NCBI GenBank assembly: GCA_910579505.1
Contig: CAJTTZ010000009.1
Span: 94,699 to 158,698 of the forward strand
Length of the DNA: 64,000 nt
Origin: an uncultured Lachnospiraceae bacterium
Lineage (GTDB): Bacteria > Bacillota > Clostridia > Lachnospirales > Lachnospiraceae
Direction: 5' to 3'
Of the stretch, positions 26,708 through 35,395 are shown piece after piece. The notes below the pieces were generated by a model that worked only from the letters and a program-made list of their open reading frames with translations, ran no database searches and was not told the origin of the DNA. Every line of letters starts with the position of its first letter. The stretch's first letter is position 1. The translations under genes were made by a program, and so were the position numbers.

Positions 26708-28147
26708 ATGTACGATCCGAAATCATTATGTGCAGACGATTTTATCAGCCATGAGGAAATTCTGGAAACATTGCGGTATGCGGAGGAAAACAAGAATAAT
26801 AAAGCTCTCATCAACGAAATTCTGGACAAGGCAAGACCAAGAAGAGAGGGTAATTCCACGGTGTGCGCGGGACTTTCCCACCGGGAGGCGTCGGTTCTTC
26901 TGGCATGTGAGGACAAGGATATACTGGAAAAAATTTACGCGCTGGCGGAGGAGATCAAACTTGCCTACTACGGCAATCGTATTGTGATTTTCGCGCCGCT
27001 CTACCTGTCGAATTACTGTGTGAACGGCTGCGTTTACTGTCCGTATCATAGGAAGAATAAAAATATTCCCAGAAAGAAGCTGACGCAGGAGGAAGTGAAG
27101 CAGGAAGTAATCGCTTTGCAGGATATGGGGCACAAGCGTCTGGCGATTGAGGCGGGGGAGGACCCGGCCAACAATCCCATCGAATATATTCTGGAATGCA
27201 TCAAAACGATCTATTCCATCAACCATAAAAACGGTGCGATCCGCCGCGTCAATGTGAACATCGCGGCGACCACGGTGGAGGAGTACCGTATGCTTAAGGA
27301 GGCGGGTATCGGCACGTATATCCTCTTTCAGGAGACTTACCACAAGGAGAGCTATTTAAAGCTGCATCCAACGGGACCGAAACATGATTACAATTACCAC
27401 ACTGAGGCAATGGACCGCGCCATGGAGGGCGGCATTGACGACGTGGGGCTTGGCGTGCTTTTCGGCCTGGAACTGTATAAGTACGAGTTTGCCGGGCTCC
27501 TCATGCACGCGGAACATCTGGAGGCGGTTCACGGGGTGGGTCCCCATACGATCAGCGTGCCGCGTATCAAGCATGCAGATGACATTGACCCCTCGGCGTT
27601 TGACAACGGGATTGACGATGAAATTTTTGCAAAACTCTGTGCGCTGATCCGCATCGCGGTTCCCTACACGGGCATGATCATCTCCACCAGGGAAAGCCAG
27701 GCAGTGCGCGAGAAGGTGATCCGTCTGGGTGTTTCCCAGATTTCCGGCGCGTCCAGAACTTCCGTGGGCGGCTATACGGAGAAAGAGCGGCCTACTGACA
27801 CGGAGCAGTTCGATGTGTCCGACCAGAGAACGCTGGACGAGGTGATCAAGTGGCTGATGGAACTTGGCTATATTCCGTCCTTCTGTACGGCGTGCTATCG
27901 CGAGGGCAGGACGGGCGACCGCTTTATGAGCCTGTGCAAGACGGGCCAGATCCAGAACTGCTGTCACCCCAACGCGCTGATGACTTTGAAGGAATACCTG
28001 TGTGACTATGCGTCTGAGGAGACGAAGGCGGTCGGTGAGGCGTTGATACAGGCGGAACTGGCAAAAATACCGAAGGAACAGGTGCGGGAGATCGCGAAGG
28101 ATCATCTGGCGAAGATCGAGGAAGGGATAAGGGACTTCCGCTTCTGA
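26708..28147 (+). CDS. hydG: [FeFe]-hydrogenase maturase HydG (tyrosine lyase)
   Basis: 479 residues, ThiH-like. The N-terminal radical SAM cluster is bound by 'CVNGCVYCPYHRKN'; the auxiliary C-terminal cluster site is the CX2CX22C motif starting 'CTACYREGRTGDRF' and ending at the Cys of 'GQIQNC', the feature that separates HydG from ThiH. It cleaves tyrosine to supply CO and cyanide to iron. Start ATG 26708 follows AGAAGG. Confidence 0.95.
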   Translation: MYDPKSLCADDFISHEEILETLRYAEENKNNKALINEILDKARPRREGNSTVCAGLSHREASVLLACEDKDILEKIYALAEEIKLAYYGNRIVIFAPLYLSNYCVNGCVYCPYHRKNKNIPRKKLTQEEVKQEVIALQDMGHKRLAIEAGEDPANNPIEYILECIKTIYSINHKNGAIRRVNVNIAATTVEEYRMLKEAGIGTYILFQETYHKESYLKLHPTGPKHDYNYHTEAMDRAMEGGIDDVGLGVLFGLELYKYEFAGLLMHAEHLEAVHGVGPHTISVPRIKHADDIDPSAFDNGIDDEIFAKLCALIRIAVPYTGMIISTRESQAVREKVIRLGVSQISGASRTSVGGYTEKERPTDTEQFDVSDQRTLDEVIKWLMELGYIPSFCTACYREGRTGDRFMSLCKTGQIQNCCHPNALMTLKEYLCDYASEETKAVGEALIQAELAKIPKEQVREIAKDHLAKIEEGIRDFRF

Positions 28148-28168
28148 TACAGAAAGGACAGCGCAAGT

Positions 28169-29443
28169 ATGGGGATGAATGATACCCCCGCGGGGGAGCG
28201 GGTACATATCGGTTTTTTCGGAAGGCGCAACGCGGGTAAGTCCAGTCTGCTAAACGCAGTGACGGGACAGGAGCTTGCCGTGGTGTCGGAGGTTCGAGGA
28301 ACGACCACTGACCCTGTGTATAAGGCAATGGAGCTTCTGCCGCTCGGCCCCGTCATGCTGATTGACACTCCCGGTTTCGACGACGAGGGGGCGCTCGGGG
28401 AGCAGCGCGTAAAAAAGACAAAGCAGGTGCTGGAAAAGACGGATATCGCGGTACTGGCGGTGGACGCGGCGGCGGGCCTGTCTGACTGCGACGAGGAACT
28501 GATCGCACTTTTCAAGGAGCGGGAGATACCGTATATTATAGTAGGTACGAAGGTCGATATAACGGGCAAATGTTCGATGCAATCGAATGAAGAGGGCGAA
28601 AGCGCGGATCTGCGGGTGGCCGGGGAGCCGAATGCCGATCAGGATCGGAGTGAGCAGGGTAAAAAAGAAATAACAGATGTTATATATGTGAGCGCAAAAA
28701 CGGGAGCGGGTGTCCGCGGGCTGAAAGAAAAACTGGCGGCAATACTTCCCGACAAGGAAGAACGCCACCTCGCGGCGGATCTGGTGAAGCCGATGGATGT
28801 GGTTGTTCTGGTGGTGCCCATTGACTCCGCAGCGCCAAAGGGGAGGCTGATCCTGCCACAGCAGCAGACGATACGCGATCTGCTGGAGGCGGGGGCGGTT
28901 CCTGTGGTGGTGCGGGAGACGGAACTGAAAGAGGCGCTTCTCAAGCTTTCGGACAAGCCCGCGCTCGTCATTACGGACAGTCAGGCGTTTGAGGAGGTGG
29001 CGGCAATCGTGCCGGAGGACATTCCGCTTACTTCCTTTTCCATACTGATGGCGCGGTATAAAGGATTTCTGAAAATAGCGGCGGAGGGCGTGAAAGCCAT
29101 AGACGGCTTGAAGGACGGCGACCGCGTGCTGATTGCCGAGGGCTGCACCCACCACAGACAGTGCGACGACATCGGTACGGTGAAGATACCCCGTTTTCTG
29201 AAAAAATATACGGGGAAGAATGTTGTTATAGAAACCGCTTCGGGGACAGGCTTTCCCGAAGACCTTACGCCTTACGCGCTGGTGATCCATTGCGGGGGAT
29301 GCATGTTAAACGAGAGGGAAGTGCTGCGGCGGATGCGTTTTGCAAAAAGGCAGGGTGTGCCGGTGACAAACTATGGCATTGCCATTGCGCAGATGAAAGG
29401 GATTTTTGCCAGGAGCATTGCGCCTGTGGCGGATATGCTTTAA
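28169..29443 (+). CDS. hydF: [FeFe]-hydrogenase maturation GTPase HydF
   Basis: 424 residues: Era-like GTPase with 'GRRNAGKSSLLNAV' (P-loop), 'IDTPGFDDEG' (switch II) and 'VGTKVD', a dimerisation domain, and a C-terminal cluster domain with the conserved 'EGCTHHRQCDD' and 'HCGGCMLN' ligands. HydF is the scaffold that delivers the two-iron precursor to apo-hydrogenase. No hydrogenase structural gene lies in the window, so the target is encoded elsewhere. Confidence 0.94.
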   Translation: MGMNDTPAGERVHIGFFGRRNAGKSSLLNAVTGQELAVVSEVRGTTTDPVYKAMELLPLGPVMLIDTPGFDDEGALGEQRVKKTKQVLEKTDIAVLAVDAAAGLSDCDEELIALFKEREIPYIIVGTKVDITGKCSMQSNEEGESADLRVAGEPNADQDRSEQGKKEITDVIYVSAKTGAGVRGLKEKLAAILPDKEERHLAADLVKPMDVVVLVVPIDSAAPKGRLILPQQQTIRDLLEAGAVPVVVRETELKEALLKLSDKPALVITDSQAFEEVAAIVPEDIPLTSFSILMARYKGFLKIAAEGVKAIDGLKDGDRVLIAEGCTHHRQCDDIGTVKIPRFLKKYTGKNVVIETASGTGFPEDLTPYALVIHCGGCMLNEREVLRRMRFAKRQGVPVTNYGIAIAQMKGIFARSIAPVADML

Positions 29444-29480
29444 AGGCGGAAAACAGCGTTGGCAGAGAGGTTGGACTACT

Positions 29481-30200
29481 ATGTATACATTTGACGGAAG
29501 AATACGTTACAGCGAGGTGGGGGAGGATGGTCTCCTAAGTCTGCAGTCCCTGTTAGACTATTTTCAGGACTGCTCTACCTTTCATTCTGAGGATATCGGG
29601 CTGGGACTGGAATATATGGACAAAATTGGTCAGGTGTGGCTCCTGTCCGCATGGCAGATCTGTATCGGGCGATATCCGAAGTACGGTGAGCGTGTTGTGA
29701 TCGGCACGGCGCCCTATGAGTTCCGGGGATTTATGGGGCTTCGTAATTTCCTGATGCAGACGAAGGAGGGGGAAGCGCTGGCCTGGGCAAACTCGATTTG
29801 GACGCTGATGGACAGAAAGAAAATGCGTCCCGTAAAACCCAACGAAGATATGCTTGCGGGATACGCGCCTGAGGAGAAATACCCGATGGACTATGCGCCC
29901 AGAAAGATTGTCATGCCCGCGGACGGGCAGGAGATGGAGGCGTTTACGGTTAGGCTGCATCATCTTGACACCAATCATCATGTCAACAACGGGCAGTACG
30001 TGCGTATGGCGATGGACTGTATTCCGGGCGGTTTTCTGATCGGTCAGCTCCGCGTTGAGTATAAAAACCAGGCGGTGCTGGGAGACGAGATTTATCCTGT
30101 GGTGGCCGTAGGGGAAAATGGTAATGTATATACGGTTTCCCTCAATAAAAAGGACAAAACCCCTTACTGCATTGTGGAGTGCCGCAGACACGATTTTTAG
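29481..30200 (+). CDS. Acyl-ACP thioesterase
   Basis: 239 residues, double hot-dog fold of the FatA/FatB type. 'GLEYMDKIGQVWLLSAWQI' lies in the first hot dog, and the catalytic Asn/His motif is 'HLDTNHHVNNGQYVRMA' in the second. It releases fatty acids from acyl carrier protein. ATG 29481 follows AGAGAGG. Bacterial homologues from anaerobes act on medium to long chains, but chain preference cannot be read here. Confidence 0.88.
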   Translation: MYTFDGRIRYSEVGEDGLLSLQSLLDYFQDCSTFHSEDIGLGLEYMDKIGQVWLLSAWQICIGRYPKYGERVVIGTAPYEFRGFMGLRNFLMQTKEGEALAWANSIWTLMDRKKMRPVKPNEDMLAGYAPEEKYPMDYAPRKIVMPADGQEMEAFTVRLHHLDTNHHVNNGQYVRMAMDCIPGGFLIGQLRVEYKNQAVLGDEIYPVVAVGENGNVYTVSLNKKDKTPYCIVECRRHDF

Positions 30201-30241
30201 GATGGCGCGGGCTGAGCAACTGAAAAGAAACGGAGATAAAT

Positions 30242-31081
30242 ATGATTCAACTAGGTGAAATACAAATTCTAAAAATAGCAAAACAGGTGGATTTCGGCGT
30301 GTACCTGTATGATGGGGCGAATACGGAAGAGAGAGTTCTCCTGCCGAAAAAACAGGTGCCGGAAGGCGCGGCGAATGGAGATGAGGTTGAGGTTTTTGTG
30401 TACCGTGACTCAAAGGACAGACTGATTGCAACGACGAACATGCCGAAAATCACCCTGCACGGGGTAAAGAGGCTGCGCGTGGCGCAGGTTGGGAAGATCG
30501 GCGCGTTTCTGGATTGGGGGCTGGAAAAAGAACTGCTTTTGCCCTTTAAGGAGCAGACTAAGAGAGTGTCAGCGGGGGAGGAGTGCCTTGCCGCGCTCTA
30601 CATTGACAAGTCGGACAGACTCTGCGCGACTATGAACGTATATCCTTATCTTAAGAATAACAGTAGTTATAAAAAAGATGACAGGGTCAGCGGTACAGTC
30701 TATGAGATCAGCCCTAACTTCGGCGCGTTTGTGGCGGTGGACGACCAGTATTCGGGACTGATCCCGAAACGGGAACTGTATGGGAATATTTCGATTGGCG
30801 ATAACATAAACGCCCGCGTAACGGCAGTGAAGGAGGACGGGAAGCTGGATCTGAGCGTTCGGGAAAAGGCGTATCTGCAGATTGCGGGGGACGCGGAAAA
30901 GGTGATGCAGGCGATTGAAAGCTTCGGCGGGGCGCTGCCGTTTAATGATAAGGCGTCGCCCGAGGTAATCCGCCGGGAGATGCAGATGAGCAAAAATGAA
31001 TTTAAACGGGCAGTGGGAAACCTGTTGAAGGCGGGTAAAATTACAATAACGGAGAAAGCGATAAAGCGCAATGACGAGTAA
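30242..31081 (+). CDS. cvfB: S1 RNA-binding protein CvfB (YitL)
   Basis: 279 residues with tandem S1-type OB folds ('VDFGVYLYDG', 'GKIGAFLDWGLEKELLLPF', 'ISPNFGAFVAVDDQYSGLIPK') and a C-terminal winged helix ('SKNEFKRAVGNLLKAGKITI'), the architecture of CvfB. The family binds RNA and affects virulence gene expression in Staphylococcus; target unknown here. Its stop overlaps the start of the next gene by 11 bases. Confidence 0.88.
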   Translation: MIQLGEIQILKIAKQVDFGVYLYDGANTEERVLLPKKQVPEGAANGDEVEVFVYRDSKDRLIATTNMPKITLHGVKRLRVAQVGKIGAFLDWGLEKELLLPFKEQTKRVSAGEECLAALYIDKSDRLCATMNVYPYLKNNSSYKKDDRVSGTVYEISPNFGAFVAVDDQYSGLIPKRELYGNISIGDNINARVTAVKEDGKLDLSVREKAYLQIAGDAEKVMQAIESFGGALPFNDKASPEVIRREMQMSKNEFKRAVGNLLKAGKITITEKAIKRNDE

Positions 31082-32123
31082 AAGAGCGAATTGGTTGTTT
31101 TTGGTTATTATATTGGTGCATTTTGGGGTGGTGGCATTCCTGATTTTCGGCGGCGCGTTTTTACCTGACAGCCTTGTGCTTAGTTTCCTGCTGAGTCAGG
31201 GGATATTATTTGTGCCGACAATTGTATTCCTGCTGATCTTCGAGCGCAGGGAACCGGGGTATGTACCGCAGATGCAGATGCCGGATGTACCGCCTGCATT
31301 CGGCAATCAGCAGGCGCAGACGCCCCGTATGCAGCGTCCGTTTGAGGCGGCGGCGTTTCACAGGGTGAAAATTTCCACGCTTCTGATGATCACTCTGTGC
31401 ACCTTTCTGATTATGCCGCTTGTCACGGTACTCAATGCGCTGACTATGTTTTTCACGGACAATGCAGTGGCGGCGCTGGAGGGCGATATTGTGAGCACGC
31501 CCTTTCCGGCAATGCTCTTTATGATTGGGATATTCGGCCCTTTTTGCGAGGAGTTTGTTTTCCGGGGCGTGATATACAGAAGTTACAGGAGAGGCGGGAA
31601 GAGCGCAGACGGCATGCGCTTCGAAAGCGTCCGCAATAATGGTATTTCGGCGATTCTTCTGTCCTCACTTCTCTTCGGTCTGATGCACATGAATTTTAAT
31701 CAGGCGGTTTATGCTTTTGCAATCGGCGTTTTTCTCGTGCTGTTGGTGGAGGCGGCGGGAAGCCTGTGGGCATCTGTTTTCTGCCATATGTTTTTTAATT
31801 CGTGTCAGGTAGTTTTGATGTATGCATCGGAAAGTATTTTGAATAGTGTGTATGGACAGGCGGTGAACGAGGCGGCGGAGCAGATGTCAACGCAGGATCT
31901 TCTGGCGGCTTTGTCTGTCTATCTGGTGATCGCGGCAGTCACTACGCCCATTGCGGGATGCGTGATCGTGTGGATTGCGAAGAACGAAGGGCGGCAGGCG
32001 GACTTCCAGGCGCTGTTTGGCAGACGGGAAGGAAAGAGGGGCTATCTGCTGAGTGTGCCGCTGATTATAGCGATGGTGCTCTGCCTGGGGTACATGAGTC
32101 TGGAACTGATACTGTTTGCGTAG
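31071..32123 (+). CDS. CPBP family intramembrane glutamic protease
   Basis: 350-residue polytopic membrane protein. The CAAX protease/bacteriocin-processing signatures are 'FCEEFVFRGVIYRSY' (EExxxR), 'LFGLMHMNFNQ' and 'FCHMFFNS', the catalytic residues of the Rce1-like ABI family. Bacterial members include self-immunity and signalling proteases; substrate unknown. An extended cytoplasmic or loop segment rich in Gln/Pro ('QMQMPDVPPAFGNQQ') precedes the catalytic helices. The start ATG 31071 overlaps cvfB, indicating translational coupling. Confidence 0.88.
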   Translation: MTSKRANWLFLVIILVHFGVVAFLIFGGAFLPDSLVLSFLLSQGILFVPTIVFLLIFERREPGYVPQMQMPDVPPAFGNQQAQTPRMQRPFEAAAFHRVKISTLLMITLCTFLIMPLVTVLNALTMFFTDNAVAALEGDIVSTPFPAMLFMIGIFGPFCEEFVFRGVIYRSYRRGGKSADGMRFESVRNNGISAILLSSLLFGLMHMNFNQAVYAFAIGVFLVLLVEAAGSLWASVFCHMFFNSCQVVLMYASESILNSVYGQAVNEAAEQMSTQDLLAALSVYLVIAAVTTPIAGCVIVWIAKNEGRQADFQALFGRREGKRGYLLSVPLIIAMVLCLGYMSLELILFA

Positions 32124-32154
32124 CGGCACTGTCTGATGCTGCTTATACGCGCAT

Positions 32155-32187
32155 AAAAATAACGACCCGGACGGGTCGCTATTTTTG
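32155..32187. terminator. Bidirectional terminator between CPBP and YjfB genes
   Basis: AAAAATAACGACCCG pairs with CGGGTCGCTATTTTT around a short GAC-containing loop. A-run and T-run flank the stem, so it can end transcription from both convergent genes. Confidence 0.85.
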
Positions 32188-32188
32188 T

Positions 32189-32380
32189 TTAGACTGTCAT
32201 ATCAAAGTTTCCGCCGATGTGGGGATTGACGGACAGTTCCATTGCCGCCGCATCCATCATGCCGACAACCTGACTGCCTGTGGTTTCTGCCTGATCCAGG
32301 GATTTGGCCAGCATTGCTACGCCGAAGGCGTCATTTGTTTTGGCGCTGGACATGGCCATAGATAATGCTGCAATATCCAT
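32189..32380 (-). CDS. YjfB-like putative motility protein
   Basis: 63 residues starting 'MDIAALSMAMSSAKTND' and ending 'VNPHIGGNFDMTV', the pattern of the YjfB family (annotated as putative motility protein because the Bacillus gene is in the motility regulon). ATG 32380 is chosen because the family starts with MDI and a GGTTGGTGA purine-rich site lies upstream. No flagellar genes are visible in the window. Function is unknown. Confidence 0.7.
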   Translation of the reverse strand: MDIAALSMAMSSAKTNDAFGVAMLAKSLDQAETTGSQVVGMMDAAAMELSVNPHIGGNFDMTV

Positions 32381-32627
32381 AGAAATCACCAACCTTTCTT
32401 TAACTACATTCTATCATACCTTTGGCTCGGGTAACAATATGCAATTTTAACAATAGCATGAAATCCTTAAAAATGCCAAAAATCTTAAAAAATACACAAA
32501 AAATTCACGAATGCAGGTAGATTTTTTTGTAGATATAGATTAAAATAGTACCTAGCTTTTGCGTTTTCGGAAAATATGGGGTGAAAAGGCATAGTGAATT
32601 GTTACGAAACATAAGAGGGGTGGGGGA

Positions 32628-33716
32628 ATGATTTCAAATCAGATTTTACAAAATACGATTGAAGGTCTGAAAGCTATCGCCAGAGTGGAACTTTGCGTTA
32701 TGGATGTGGATGGGAAGGTCGCAGCACAGACGGCAGAGGAGATGGAGCGCTGCGGCAGGGCGGCCGCGGAGTTTGCGGAGTCGCCGGCGGATTCGCAGGA
32801 GATTCAGGGGTATCAGTATTTTAAAATTTTTGACGAGCAGCAGATGGAGTATATTCTGGTAGCCGGCGGCGTGGGTGAAGACGTATATATGGTGGGTAAG
32901 ATGGTGGCTTTTCAGATCCAGAACCTGCTGATTGCCTACAAGGAGCGGTTTGACAAGGATAATTTTGTAAAGAATCTGCTGCTGGACAACCTGCTTCTGG
33001 TGGATATATACAGCCGCGCAAAGAAGCTGCATATCCAGACGGATGTCAGACGAGTGGCGCTTATTGTGGAGACGGACAATGTCAAGGACTGCAATGCCCT
33101 TGAGAGTGTGCGCGCCTACTTTGGGGTGAACAATAAGGATTTTATAACAGCGGTGGATGAAAATAACGTCATTGTGGTAAAAGACCTGTCCGAGGATGAC
33201 AGCCCGCAGGAGATCGAGCGGTGTGCGTCGGCGGTGGCGGCTTATCTGCGTAAGGAAAGCTTTAAGAACGTCCGCATTGCCTACGGCACGGTGGTAAATG
33301 AGATAAAAGGCGTGAGCAGCTCCTATAAGGAGGCGAAGATGGCGCTGGACGTGGGGAAAATTTTCTTCAACGAGCGCGATGTCATCGCTTACAGCGAACT
33401 GGGTATCGGAAGACTCATCTATCAGCTCCCGATTCCCCTGTGTAAAATGTTTATCAAGGAAATTTTCGACGGGAAAAGCCCTGATGAGTTTGACGAGGAG
33501 ACGCTTGTCACCATCAATAAATTTTTCGAGAACTCCCTGAACGTGTCGGAGACTTCCAGACAGCTCTTTATCCACAGAAATACGCTTGTTTACCGTCTGG
33601 ATAAACTGCAGAAGAGCACGGGCCTGGATTTGCGGGTGTTTGAGGATGCCATCACCTTTAAAATTGCGCTGATGGTGGTAAAATATATGAAATATATGGA
33701 ATCGTTTGAATTCTGA
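32628..33716 (+). CDS. CdaR/PucR-type transcriptional regulator, copy 1
   Basis: 362 residues. The C-terminal PucR-type helix-turn-helix ('NSLNVSETSRQLFIHRNTLVYRL' region, with 'LQKSTGLDLRVFEDA') is that of sugar-diacid regulators (CdaR); a GGDEF-like middle domain ('RIAYGTVVNEIKG', 'SSYKEAKMALDVGKIFF') and an N-terminal ligand-binding part precede it. The copy at 51125-52213 has the same length and nearly the same C-terminus. Upstream AT-rich sequence holds a TAAAAT at 32541 but no clear -35 box. Target genes are unknown; ftsEX follows. Confidence 0.85.
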   Translation: MISNQILQNTIEGLKAIARVELCVMDVDGKVAAQTAEEMERCGRAAAEFAESPADSQEIQGYQYFKIFDEQQMEYILVAGGVGEDVYMVGKMVAFQIQNLLIAYKERFDKDNFVKNLLLDNLLLVDIYSRAKKLHIQTDVRRVALIVETDNVKDCNALESVRAYFGVNNKDFITAVDENNVIVVKDLSEDDSPQEIERCASAVAAYLRKESFKNVRIAYGTVVNEIKGVSSSYKEAKMALDVGKIFFNERDVIAYSELGIGRLIYQLPIPLCKMFIKEIFDGKSPDEFDEETLVTINKFFENSLNVSETSRQLFIHRNTLVYRLDKLQKSTGLDLRVFEDAITFKIALMVVKYMKYMESFEF

Positions 33717-33759
33717 TGGTGTAGATACGAAAAAGGAAGAAAAGTAGGAGTGGAGAAAC

Positions 33760-34491
33760 GTGGCAGTAAAAAAGAGAAGAAAAGCCCCAGCAGTAGAAAA
33801 TGAAATTATCAACCTGACGAATGTGAGCAAAGCTTACTCAACCGGCGCGCCGGCATTGAAGGATGTGAATCTCCATATCAGCAGGGGGGAGTTTGTCTTT
33901 ATTGTGGGAGACAGCGGATCGGGCAAATCCACATTGATTAAGCTTCTTCTGAGGGAGCTTACTATCAGCAGCGGTTATATCAATGTGATGGGGTATGACC
34001 TTTCCAAGATCAAGCACAGGAAAATCCCGAAATTCAGGAGAAATCTGGGAATTGTGTTTCAGGACTTCCGCCTTTTGAAGGACAGGAACGTCTATGAGAA
34101 CGTTGCCTTTGCCCAGCGAATCATCCAGAAATCAAATAAGGAGATCAAGAAAAACGTACCGAGTATCCTGGCCATTGTGGGACTTGCAGGTAAGTATAAG
34201 GCGAAGCCCAGGCAGCTTTCCGGCGGCGAGCAGCAGAGAGTGGCGCTTGCGCGCGCGCTTGTAAACCAGCCTACGATTCTTCTGGCGGATGAGCCTACGG
34301 GTAATCTGGACCCGAAAAACTCATGGGAGATTATGAAGCTTTTGGAGCAGATCAATGAAAACGGAACAACTGTCATCGTTGTTACCCATAACCGTGAGAT
34401 TGTGAATGCGATGCAGAAACGAGTGGTAACCCTGCGCCGCGGCGTTATTATCAGCGACGAGGAAAAGGGAGGGTACATTGATGAGGATTAG
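33760..34491 (+). CDS. ftsE: Cell division ATP-binding protein FtsE
   Basis: 243 residues; ABC ATPase with Walker A 'GDSGSGKSTLIKLL', the FtsE-like 'FRRNLGIVFQDFRLLKDRNVYENVAF' region, signature 'LSGGEQQRVALARAL' and Walker B 'ILLADEPTGNLDP'. An N-terminal extension rich in Lys/Arg precedes the usual start. The GTG at 33760 has GGAGTGGAGA upstream. With FtsX it forms the complex that gates peptidoglycan hydrolases at division or elongation sites. Confidence 0.94.
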   Translation: MAVKKRRKAPAVENEIINLTNVSKAYSTGAPALKDVNLHISRGEFVFIVGDSGSGKSTLIKLLLRELTISSGYINVMGYDLSKIKHRKIPKFRRNLGIVFQDFRLLKDRNVYENVAFAQRIIQKSNKEIKKNVPSILAIVGLAGKYKAKPRQLSGGEQQRVALARALVNQPTILLADEPTGNLDPKNSWEIMKLLEQINENGTTVIVVTHNREIVNAMQKRVVTLRRGVIISDEEKGGYIDED

Positions 34492-35377
34492 TACATTTTT
34501 CTATACGCTTAAACAGGGCTTCCGCAATATTTTCCGCAATAAACTCTTTTCGCTGGCGTCGATCGCAACCATTGCGGCCTGCCTTTTTCTTTTCGGCATT
34601 TTTTACGCAGTGCTTGCAAATTTTCAGCATATTGTGAAGAATGCGGAGGAAGGCGTCTCCGTCTGGGTGTTTTTTGACGAGGGTATTGAGGAAATAAAGA
34701 TTCAGCAGATCGGGGATTTGATTGCGAAGCGTCCCGAGGTGGCGAAGATGGAATTTATCTCGGCACAGGAGGCATGGGAGAGTTTCCGGGACGAGTATCT
34801 TGGCGAGTACGGCGACGGATTTACAGAAAATCCGCTGGAAAACTCGGCCAATTATCAGGTATACTTAAACGATGTGTCCATGCAGTCTGCCCTGGTGACC
34901 TATCTGGAATCCATAGACGGGGTGCGCATGGTAAACCGTTCTGAACTGGTGGCGACCACATTGACGGGAATCAATGCGCTGATTGCCTATGTTTCCGTAG
35001 GCATTATTGCAATTCTTCTGGCGGTATCTATTTTCCTGATCAGCAATACCGTAGCGATTGGCATCTCTGTCCGCAAGGAAGAGATCAATATTATGAAATA
35101 TATTGGAGCCACTGACTTTTTCGTCCGCTCCCCCTTTGTGGTGGAAGGCATTATGATCGGACTGATCGGTGCGGCGCTGCCGCTTGGCTTTATTTATACG
35201 ATTTACAATGTAGTTTTGTCTTATGTTACCGACCGCTTTCCGCAGCTTTCCTCCCTTTTGAGCTTTGTGCCGGTGGGGGAAGTCTTTCATGTGCTTGTGC
35301 CCATATCCCTTGGGCTGGGCGTGGGCATTGGTTTTCTGGGAAGTATCGTGACGGTGAGAAGGCATTTGAGAGTCTGA
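34481..35377 (+). CDS. ftsX: Cell division protein FtsX
   Basis: 298 residues, four-helix topology: helix 1 near residues 20-45, a large extracellular loop ('VWVFFDEGIEEIKIQQIGDLI' region), then three helices including 'IGISVRKEEINIMKYIGATDFF' between them, the FtsX motif. ATG 34481 lies inside the end of ftsE (overlap 11 bases) after AAAAGGGAGGG. The extracellular loop would contact the hydrolase encoded next. Confidence 0.94.
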   Translation: MRISTFFYTLKQGFRNIFRNKLFSLASIATIAACLFLFGIFYAVLANFQHIVKNAEEGVSVWVFFDEGIEEIKIQQIGDLIAKRPEVAKMEFISAQEAWESFRDEYLGEYGDGFTENPLENSANYQVYLNDVSMQSALVTYLESIDGVRMVNRSELVATTLTGINALIAYVSVGIIAILLAVSIFLISNTVAIGISVRKEEINIMKYIGATDFFVRSPFVVEGIMIGLIGAALPLGFIYTIYNVVLSYVTDRFPQLSSLLSFVPVGEVFHVLVPISLGLGVGIGFLGSIVTVRRHLRV

Positions 35378-35395
35378 CTATATAGAGGTTACAGT

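Noticed and set aside
32401..32460. Sigma-D (flagellar) promoter for the YjfB gene
   Set aside because: TAAA and a CCCGA-like box can be found but the spacing and match are too poor to report as a feature.
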